From Manduca sexta (lineage: Eukaryota; Arthropoda; Insecta; Lepidoptera; Sphingidae), in NCBI RefSeq assembly GCF_014839805.1, contig NC_051124.1, positions 5,394,001 through 5,458,000 on the forward strand: DNA of 64,000 nt. Reading direction: 5' to 3'. The notes below the pieces were generated by a model, which was not told the origin of the DNA, ran no database searches, and saw nothing but the letters and a program-made list of their open reading frames with translations. The stretch's first letter is position 1. Each line of letters begins with the position of its first letter. Below are positions 55,260 to 64,000 of this stretch, one piece after another. The translations under genes and the position numbers were made by a program.

Positions 55260-56554
55260 AAACAGTACTATTTTTTTAAACATCAATATTAGAGTTGTGC
55301 AGTATTTTAATTACAATGTATACAGATTACATATCGATTATAATAGTTACACTAGAATAAATGTTATTTTTTAGATAGAGTAGCATGTTACGTTTGCAAA
55401 ACAATAATGATGATAACATATAAAATTCTGTGATTGGCGTTTGTAATTCAACGAAATAGTGATTACTGAATGTGTTGTAATCTGTTGTACTATATACTGA
55501 TATTATGTTACCAGAATGAATAAATTTGGTTACACTAGTTATGGTTCAAAAATGTTCTGATATGATAATAACATTCTACAATCCCTATTTATCTGAAACA
55601 ACAAGGTTTTATAATTTTTGATATTATGGATAAATTATGAGCATTGTAATTAAATGACAAGATAGTGTAATTATCGATCTAAGAAGCAACACTAGAAGCT
55701 AAAACAGTCTTCACGTAAATTTTATAATACCACCTATTATCACGAACTAGGAAATAATATTTAAAGTCAAGAAGTAACTGCAGTCGGATTTTCTAAAATG
55801 TCAATAGATGGCGTTGTAATGTTCTTAAGTTAAGTTCCAAATCTATTTATGTAGTGATATATATTTTATTCAATAGATGGCGGTGTGGAATTATTATTCT
55901 TGTTTTATTGAAATAAAAACTTGGTATTGTACTCTAAAGCTTTTCTTATTTTAAGGCAAGGGGCTTATAATATACGCTCTTCTGTATACCAGTTATTTTA
56001 CTAAGAAATGATTAGCGTAAGTAGTTTTAGTAAAAAGGTATATAACTATTCTTAGATTACCTGAATGTTTAAATAGGACACGTGTTATATCTATAAGTAT
56101 GAAAACCTACATTATTGAAGCATTGGACAAAATTCATATGGGTTGTTTTATTTTGGTTTCGGCGCTAAATTGGCGGTGTCGGTTTAGTTTTGGCTTCGGC
56201 ACTTATGTGCCTAAACAGCATCCGAATCCGAAATTACATTTGTCAGCCTTCGTCGCGAGAATAGTTTGGTGAAAATAAAGTAAAACACGCACAATAATGG
56301 AACTTAAAATAAACGTATATTTAGGTACATACTGATTTATTTTTTGTCTATTCTTCTTTATTCCCCACGACCTCATTTCATTCCATATTTAAACTTGGTT
56401 GTTTAAAAGAAACTAAACTATTACTGTTTTTTCAGTCTCATCAGGAAAATAAATTGATAATTTTTTTTTAGGAGAAACTGAATTCACTAGGTTTAATTTA
56501 GGGTACGATTTGTAGTTTTAATAAATAAATACGAAAATGGTGAAATAAATACGA
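55260..56554. other. AT-rich non-coding stretch
   Basis: No gene supported. A segment at 56155-56210 has GGTTTCGG/GGCTTCGG-type words that sometimes occur near hAT element ends, but no element boundaries can be drawn. Confidence 0.4.
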
Positions 56555-56590
56555 ATTTTTTTATTTTCGTAATTACGAAAATAAAAAAAT
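56555..56590. repeat. perfect 36-bp palindrome, AT-rich
   Basis: Two 18-bp arms without a spacer, centred between 56572 and 56573, each containing ATTTTCGTAA. Just to the left are two direct copies of AATAAATACGAA (about 56525-56555), so the palindrome sits at the edge of a small repeated patch. Confidence 0.93.
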
Positions 56591-57621
56591 ATGCTTTACA
56601 AGAACAAAGAATCAAAGTTTTTAAAATGATTGTAATCAGCATGTTGTAAAGCTAGTTGTAGACTTATTTCATGCATTTGAAGGTCATGTGAAGTATAGGA
56701 AATGAGGGCCGATAGCTTTTTTGCCACCAGGATAGCGCCACGTGAATATGGGAGAATATTTTATAAGCAATTTAATCTATTTCTACCTTATTTTTAATAA
56801 TTGAGGCACTAACTAGTCAATTCGATGATAAAATCTATTGTTATTCCATTGTATTTCTGTTGCCATTTTCTTTTATTAAGTATGAAATTATTTGCCTTTA
56901 CAGTATCAACAGACAAAAACCGCAAAGACATTAATAAAATGTAGCAATAAAACTGATATACGCTGTATTGTATAAATAATAAATACATTTGTTAAATATT
57001 TTTTCTAGCTAATGTAGAGCCACTTTTCCTGTACTTACCTTTTACTGTAGACAGTAAAATTTTATTGACAATATAATTTGATTTTTTCACTTAAGTCTAC
57101 GTTTTCTTTTATTTAAATATAGAAATTGTTTTTAGACTTTAGATGCACAAACAATTCTTCTTTTTTGTGATATTCGTAAGTATGCAGAAAGTTCATTTTA
57201 TAGACAGAGTCTCAGACAATAGACAATTGATACCTATGTATCCTATTTATTGTATAACTACTCCTACGAATACAAAGATTACATATGTGCAAATAATAAC
57301 TTTATTAAGATATAAAAAAATTAAAGCTCACAATGCTTTAAATGTTTTTTTTTTTTTAAGTTAAGAGTGTGTTTCTGCCAAAATTCAACAAAATGTTGCG
57401 GTTTTGGTTGTAAAAACTGGTTTCGGTCGGACCATAGTAATACTGTACGCAATATAGAGTTCATTATAAATTGTAACAAGTTTTGCCTACACATAAACTG
57501 TTACAGAATAGTTATTTGGTAACGCTTAATCGATTGTGATGTTAATATAAGTAGGACTTCAAAACTGTTATAAATTGTTTCCGTATAACGTTTGACTATT
57601 TGTATTCAGTTAGACAATTGT

Positions 57622-57883
57622 AAATGACTGCCTCGTTGGCGTAAATGTATTAAAATATGACTATAGTGCCGAGGTCTCGGATTCGATTCTCGGGTTGGGC
57701 ATAGTGATATTTGGTTTTTCTACTCAGTATCATACCGGAGTCTGGAATTTGTGCCCTATATGGCGAGAGGTTCGTCATCTACCACATCATGGGACGGAAC
57801 ACATACAACTGAAAGTGGGCGCATTAGTTGTGCCTCCTCCTACCCTTTGAATAAAAGGCGTGAGTGTGTGTATGTTTGTATGA
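57622..57883 (+). mobile_element. tRNA-derived SINE, family C, full-length copy
   Basis: The tRNA-like head contains TGCCTCGTTGGCG (A-box region) and GGATTCGATTC (B box, 57679-57689). The body includes TTTTTCTACTCAGTATCA and CATCATGGGACGGAACAC, and the 3' end is a GTGAGTGTGTGTATG run. The tail from CATCATGGGACGG onward recurs at 59097-59207. It is not a functional tRNA gene: the head lacks a closed acceptor stem and runs straight into the SINE body. Confidence 0.85.
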
Positions 57884-58555
57884 TTGTAATTATTTAAAAT
57901 AGTCGAACATAATAGATATATTTTATTCGTGGCAACGCCCGTATGAGTTTTATTCGGCCTTGCTAGCGAGACTCGTTCAAATTTATTCAACGGCTTATGT
58001 GTTAACCTTATAAAGATTTAAACATCACAAATTTATATTTATAATTTATTAAAAAAAAAAGCAGAATGTCTCACTCGTATCCTAGTCTAGGGATAACTGA
58101 TTTATTGCCAGTAAAATTACGTTCTGGAGAATTTAAATTTATAAAAAAAATAATGCAAATATTTTCATAGGTTTATGTTTGCTTTATATATTCTATAAAC
58201 GGATGTTTAATATTGTCAGTTCAAATATAATGAAGTTAACAACCTAGCCATATGGAGCTTCACATTTCATGCATATTATTATGTCCCTCATATAATTCTA
58301 GTTTACGACATTCCATTCTGAGAATATAACTTAATTTCATGCCAAATTAAAGTGTGGGGACAGACAAGAATATGTTCAAAGGACGATCGTAAAACTTTTT
58401 CTTTGTTAATATTTGTTTATCATTAACACACAATATATTTTCAACATTCAGGTTTTAAAAATATTTGGATAACCTTTTTACCATAATCTACCCTCTTTAT
58501 TCATTATTAAAAATAGTTTCATTAGATAGGTACTGATATAATATGAACGAATATG

Positions 58556-58790
58556 ATTCGTGTCCCGTGGGCAAAGTCAAAGTTCCAATCCACCGTTTAG
58601 CCAGTGTAACTAGTGAACATAATAAGACTTAACATCCCATGCCTCAGTATGGCGAGCGCAGTGGAATACCAAACAATAGTTTGTAATTCAAGGTATTGGA
58701 TGGTGTTTCTACTGTTTATGGGCGATCGTATCGCTTACCATCAGGCGAACGACAAACTCGTTTCGCCATTCAAAGTAATAAAAAAAAAAA
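58556..58790 (+). mobile_element. poly(A)-tailed retroposon fragment
   Basis: A GC-richer segment with TAACATCCCATGCCTCAGTA, TGGCGAGCGCAGTGGAATAC, and GCTTACCATCAGGCGAACG, ending in AATAAAAAAAAAAA (58777-58790). The TACCATCAGG...CG tail followed by A-run is typical of lepidopteran non-LTR retroposon 3' ends as I remember them. The 5' boundary is approximate. The plus-strand frame 58613-58846 runs through it and is not a host gene. Confidence 0.7.
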
Positions 58791-59096
58791 TGGTATTTTC
58801 TATGAAGCGTCTTATACGTAGGCTCACATATTTGAGAAGAGCTTAAGAAGATAACTGATGGAAGGCAAACTTGGCACAACTCTTGCATTTTGCATGCGAG
58901 AGATGTGTCGGTTAGACCGTTAAGTATAATTGCAATGTCTATGTCTGCTGCCAAGCAACATTATAATGGAATTGTTGACATCTGGTTTGAAGGACGTTGT
59001 AGCCAGTGTTATTTAAAATATAATAACTTTAAAATGCTCATTTGTGGATGTTGATTAATATTTCAGAGAGAACAGTTAAGCGTTTAGAATTTGTTT

Positions 59097-59207
59097 CCGT
59101 CCCCTATCATATCATGGGACGGAACACACACAGCGAAAGTATAGTGGGTGCATCAGGTGCGCCTCTGCCTACCCTTCGGGGATTAAAGGTGTGAGCGTGT
59201 GAGTTAG
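59097..59207 (+). mobile_element. SINE family C, 3' fragment
   Basis: Contains CATATCATGGGACGGAACAC, GTGGGTGCATCAGGTGCGCC and CTACCCTTCGGGGATTAAAG. It ends in GTGTGAGCGTGTGAG and aligns to the last 110 bp or so of the copy at 57622-57883. The tRNA head is absent. Confidence 0.85.
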
Positions 59208-59479
59208 GTTCGGTTTATACCTTCTGTAATAGGATAAGAGAGATAGTGAATGATAATACCGTTTTGAATAACAGAAAATAAAGATATTTAATAAATTCTT
59301 AATGCACTACATATTCTCAACGATGATAGTATTGCAGAAGTATTATCACAACAACCAACTTTATAATATCATATCAAACAAAAAAGCATTCAAAATACTC
59401 GTCAATAAAATTCCAATTCAAATAAATAATTACCTTACATGGCCATTTACCTATCTTTGATCTCGCTACGTTACGTTGA

Positions 59480-59622
59480 CCCAATTTCTATCTCAAAGAC
59501 ACGTCATGCGCTCACTCGCTTGACAAAAGCAAGAGGCTGGACCTAATAGGGCTACTCGAGGAAGTATGGCGCCCTTCGGTCCTCCCTTTGACGTACCCGA
59601 CAAAATGAAGGCAATTTAAAAG
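59480..59622 (+). promoter_or_regulatory. possible plus-strand leader exon with strong splice donor
   Basis: A GC-richer stretch ending in a near-consensus donor, TTTAAAAG|GTAAGGTAG (59622/59623). The only ATG shortly before the donor gives four codons and a stop. If real, it would be a 5' UTR exon on the plus strand, with a candidate acceptor at 60145. Left boundary is a guess. Confidence 0.22.
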
Positions 59623-60145
59623 GTAAGGTAGCGTCAGCTTGGTTTGCCTTGTTACGTATTTTATAGAATTGAATGGGAGAAAATATAGCTTGTAGATTGT
59701 GGAGTGGTTTGATTTTTTTTTTATATGTTGGTATAATATATTTAAGATATCGTTAACTAGTATAACTTGAATGTAACGCGTGAATATTTCACATTTTTGT
59801 AGTACTTTTAATAAAGTACATAAATAAGAAGTAAAACGGAATACTTAAGTTTGATACTGGTAAAAATTTCCTGGTAAATGTAGCGGAACATTATAGATAT
59901 AATGTAGCTAGTTCTTAGTTGGCTAAGACCTATATATTAATCATAGAATATAATTCAATTGAATCGGTTTCACAATGTACTACATCTGTACTTACATATA
60001 AACAAGATAATATAAATAACATACCTAGTAAGCAGGCATAAATAAAGTTTGTCAACCAAGTATACATACTTATATCTACACTTAAGTATACGCGTAGTTT
60101 GTAGCAGCAACGTAATTAAATCTTAACACAAACATCGGTTTTCAG

Positions 60146-60328
60146 ATGCTGCCTTCGGATGACCTGGATACGGGAGGAGGCTGTACAGGGGGGCAAGGGT
60201 GTGGGGTGCGGCGAATCGATGTGTTGCCATGGCAACCGCGACGTCTGCCGAGGAGCCTGCGCTCTACTGTCCCTTTCTGTCTCGCCTTGATATCATATCA
60301 CATGCGGTTCACAACCGAAACGTACTAA
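60146..60328 (+). CDS. candidate coding exon, unknown product
   Basis: A GC-rich open frame of 60 codons that begins exactly after a splice-acceptor-like CGGTTTTCAG. It reads MLPSDDLDTGGG, then VRRIDVLPWQPRRLPRSLRS, and ends TTETY. It contrasts with AT-rich DNA on both sides and pairs with a strong upstream donor at 59622, which would give a 523-bp intron. No downstream donor is convincing, so the frame would end at its own stop. The minus strand is also open here (starting MATHRFAAPHT), so strand is not settled. No domain recognised. Confidence 0.25.
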   Translation: MLPSDDLDTGGGCTGGQGCGVRRIDVLPWQPRRLPRSLRSTVPFCLALISYHMRFTTETY

Positions 60329-61716
60329 GAACGTAAAACCTTGATATCGATTTGTATCTTAACAAAACACAATAAGTACGAATATCGTTTAAATTAACAA
60401 ATTGATGACGACCTTTCTACCACGCCTGCACATCTTCATACGATATAAGGTAACAGTAAATCTATAAAGTCAAAACCACCATAAAATATGAGGGAAAAAC
60501 AATCTTGAGCCACGGTGTTAGGTTTGGCATCGTTAACAGACGTTTGCGGTTCAAAGACACTTGGTGGGTGGCTTAACAAGATATTTGGGGTTTAACCGTC
60601 TAACATCTGGACCCTTTATTTATGGAAGGGTAGACTAAAGGTGTAGTAATTATTAATGTATATTTGTTTGTCGTTGCGGTATTGCAGGGGTTCGGGATTG
60701 TACCGGATTTTATAATTAATATGCGTTTAACAAGTTAGAAATTAATTTGTGGTAGAGTCAGCTAGCAGAGATGTTTGACAATTACCATGCAAGTACTAAT
60801 TAACTTTCTTAATCATTGTTTTACTGTTTATTGCCCGCTAACATATCAATAAAGGTTTCAGGCAATAATACAAAATATTGATTCAGATAAATATTAACTT
60901 ACTTATGAAAAACGTTTATTGGTTACATTCCTGTTTATTTTTCTGATCCAAATTACATCATGTTTTAATAGAATTAAGGCTTAAAATATGTGTAAAGATA
61001 TTGCATTAAATAAATTAGGTTGTTGTATCCGCGGAGCTCCACGGTAAGTTTGCACATCATATTCTTTTACACAATTGATTTGAGTAGGAAGCCGTTGAAT
61101 GCAGACCGTTTCAAACCGTCAGTAAGGAATTCTTTGCAGGGCCTATGTTTAGCAGAGGATAAGGATGAAGCGTCAGATCTTTTCATAAACGGAAGTAACA
61201 CTACAAAAACTTTAAATGACAAATTCTGCATTACTTTTTTACATTATGACATAATGTTCCCTTCTCGTTGTGTCCATACGTTCTGCGCACACACCCACAC
61301 ACACACGCTTTTTATCCACGAAGGAGTAGGCAGATTCGTAACTAGTGTAACGAATAATAATAAGTATTTCTAAATTGTATTAATTTATTAATTAAACAGA
61401 CAAACAAGAAAATTCAAAGAAACCTCAAATAAGGGAAGAAAATTAAAAAGTTCTGTAGGTTTCTAAAGAAACGGTAAAGTTTTTTCCACGTGTTTGTTGT
61501 GTAACAGTTTTTAAATACTTGGGTATGTTTATTTTATTGCCCGATTGTTTACCAATTTTATTTCTTTTGCACGCATATTTAAGGATACTACTGGTCATCC
61601 AGTGGTAGAAAAACGAAAGTCGAATTTAATTTTGTAATACATATGCACAGAAATTTTATTATTTTCCATTCATCTTCATGATCTTTAATTATGCCAAATC
61701 TCACTCTCATTAAAAA
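60329..61716. other. AT-rich non-coding stretch
   Basis: Contains a 117-codon plus-strand frame (61020-61373) with no known domain that runs through a CA microsatellite at 61288-61306. Otherwise nothing recognised. Confidence 0.4.
61288..61306. repeat. short CA microsatellite
   Basis: CA dinucleotide run interrupted by one CCC. Confidence 0.85.
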
Positions 61717-62055
61717 GCGCTGATAGCCTAGTTGGGTGTGGAACGGACTGCCAAGACGAATGTCCACAGGTTCAAATCCCAAGGGCACAGACCTCTGACT
61801 TTTTTAAAATCATGTGTGTATTCTTTGTGAATTTATCGTTCGCTTTAACGGCGAAGGAAAACATCGTGAGTAAACCTGCACATCTGAGAAGTTCTCTATA
61901 GGAATTTCGAAGGTGTGTGAAGTCTATGAAGTCTACAATCTGCACTAGGCCAGCGTGGTGGACTAAGGCCTAATCCCTCTCAGTAGTAGAGGAGGCCCGT
62001 GCTCAGCAGTGGGCAAGTATATAATACAGGGCTGATATTATTATTTATTATTATC
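61717..62055 (+). mobile_element. tRNA-derived SINE, family A, full-length copy
   Basis: The tRNA-like head has an A box TAGCCTAGTTGG (61724-61735) and B box GGTTCAAATCC (61769-61779). The body has GAAAACATCGTGAGTAAACC, GAAGTTCTCTATAGGAATTT, GGTGGACTAAGGCCTAATCC and AGTAGTAGAGGAGGCCCGTG. The 3' tail is a TTATTATTTATTATTAT microsatellite, a common end for this type. It is the better-preserved of the two family A copies. The minus-strand frame 61588-61788 reads through the tRNA head and is not a gene. Confidence 0.92.
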
Positions 62056-62059
62056 ACAC

Positions 62060-64000
62060 GCTCCCGTGTATGCAATGTACTTAAAAAGAGATACAGTTTT
62101 TTCTCCTTCTGTCAATATACAGATACAATACCACCAAATTTTAGAACATGTATTCAATGAATAAATAGTTGCAAGAAATTAATTGAATAATATTTTTTAA
62201 CATTTGCTGGGATGTAGGTTTTAAGTCGATTTTTGCCAACGATATTTATTTATTTAATATTTGAAAATCCAGCCAAGTTTCCACTAATAAGCAACACAGG
62301 TATGATAAAAGTGAATAATATTATATAATATTGACGCTTGAAAGGCAATATTTAAGCGACAAATTTACTGAAAATGTATAAATATTTAGAATCGCCATTT
62401 TTTTTGCGTCACTTGATCTAGGTTTTGTAGGTCTAGGAAAATTTTAATATCATTAGGCTATATTTTATAAAATAAAAATTTTAATTGTTATAAATTATCA
62501 TATTAAAATCGTAACTTAAAATCACTCTACCCAAAAATTTACTGATTGTCGCTTAGATATTATTGACTTTCAGACGTCAATATGCATAAATGAAATAAAG
62601 GTAACAAAAATAAAATGAAATCACATTCTAAAGTAAACAAATTATGAAGTAAATTTATGCAGAAAAATTCAGTCAGTGAACTAAGAAATCATTTCCACTT
62701 AAAGACTGTAAAATGGAACGTTTAAAACTACTGATTAAATTCAAAGGGATCATAAGCATTTAATTGTTATTATTACAGTTTTAGGACAGTCGTGGTGTCT
62801 ACCACCAGCCGATCGACATGCACCCTGTTATAAAATGAATAAAATAAAATGAACACATTCGATTATTTTCCTCATGTGACTGCGCAAGTCAAATTACTCT
62901 CACTGTCTATTTACGAAATAAATATGAAGTTGGTAACCATATTATTTGATTTGACTCAGAGTATGCCGCTTCTAAAACTGCCGTAAGTTGTGGTCAATTA
63001 TACTGATCGACTCAACTAAAGAGATCGAACTTACGTGAAAGAGTTTCGTTTCTTCAAGATTAATATGCAAAGATTTAAAAATTTATTCAAGACTTAAATC
63101 CTCTATTGAACAATGACATGAATACGTCACTGGTACTCGCAGTAATGTTACCCAGTTTATAAAAGGTAAGTAAGAAAGAAATCAGTTCAAAAAGATTTGA
63201 ATGAGTTTATTTTTAAAATGGGTTTAAATTACTGGAAACTTTAAATAAATGTTAATTAATTTGTTATTCTACTTTATTTTATGAAGGAAAGTAAAAATTA
63301 CATATACTTTCAAAAGATAGAGTGTGTGAATTAGAATTTAATGTTATTTACTATACTCTCTTTTTAAGCAAAAGTTGTTGCTAAAAGTTTTTCTTTATTT
63401 TAACTAATATCCAACTCAACGTGTACTCTAAGATAATCGGTGTTAATTTTCGCTATAATACCTGTATATGAAATAATAAACAAAAAAGAATCATGGCGTA
63501 AAATCCGTTCTGAATCAAGGGTACGATTATTTTTGATTACGTATTACCTCAGTCACCAAAATTACACAGAACCATAAAACGTATACCCCAAACTGTATAT
63601 TACATATTTTTGAATATGCATAGGCGTAGGGCGTCCCCTCCTCGCAATAAACATTAATCACTCATAAAAAAGACAAAGCGACTTCTGAATTTCTTCATAT
63701 CTTACATCGACCTTACGTGGTTTCATTAAAGGTTTGTTCACATTGATCACTACGATGGAACATCGGAACTGTCAATTATACTTAGTCAGCGTTTTGAACC
63801 ACTATTATACTTGTTCTAATTATGGATACCCTTTATGTTTATCATTTAAGAAAATTATGTGTTTTTCGGTATACAAACAAGAAAATACCAAATTATTATG
63901 TCCAAAATTTTATTATTATTATCTAATCCACCGCATTTCGGTTATTATAACTGTCACGAAATGATGATTACGTTGCTTAGCATGCTGTTATTGATTGTTT
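62060..64000. other. AT-rich non-coding stretch to window edge
   Basis: No exon, RNA gene or mobile element recognised. Confidence 0.45.

Noticed and set aside
56155..56210. hAT-like repeated GGTTTCGG words
   Set aside because: No terminal inverted repeat or 8-bp duplication could be found around it.
57622..57700. tRNA gene candidate (A and B boxes)
   Set aside because: The sequence continues directly into a SINE body and lacks a closed acceptor stem. The same reasoning applies at 61717 and 19424.

Overview
The window is nuclear DNA of an insect, most likely a moth or butterfly (Lepidoptera). The reasons are an AT-rich, intron-dominated sequence, GT-AG spliced exons of an insect-type gustavus gene, and several tRNA-derived retroposons whose bodies look like common lepidopteran SINEs (judged from memory, not by search). 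No prokaryotic operon, CRISPR array, rRNA gene or convincing functional tRNA gene was seen.

The only gene identified with confidence is gustavus (gus; SPRY-domain SOCS-box protein, SPSB1/SPSB4 group) on the minus strand at the left end. Three exons (1544-1855, 1044-1305, 208-463) join in phase and encode the N-terminal linker and nearly the whole SPRY domain. The SOCS-box exon must lie left of base 1. A further upstream exon at 15956-16002 is proposed here. It has a start codon, 15 codons, a strong GTGAGT donor and exactly the phase needed to enter exon 1544-1855. That gives a long N-terminal form, a first intron of about 14.1 kb, and a GC-rich 5' leader with two tiny overlapping upstream ORFs.

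From about 16.5 to 50 kb the sequence is mostly AT-rich non-coding DNA. It holds a full-length SINE flanked by two minus-strand LRR-like coding fragments (18.85-20.07 kb), several GC-rich islands (33.4, 38.4, 40.8, 41.6 kb) that might be alternative promoters or unmapped first exons, and a perfect 34-bp-arm hairpin with a 4-nt loop at 47.5 kb.

From 50.8 to 62.1 kb mobile elements are dense: seven recognisable copies, comprising three tRNA-derived SINE families (five copies), one poly(A)-tailed retroposon and a 238-bp MITE with TAA target-site duplications. Two weak gene candidates lie between them: a possible small two-exon minus-strand gene (54670-55052) and a possible plus-strand leader exon plus ORF (59480-60328). 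Neither could be assigned a function. Most other open frames look like chance ORFs in intron or intergenic DNA.
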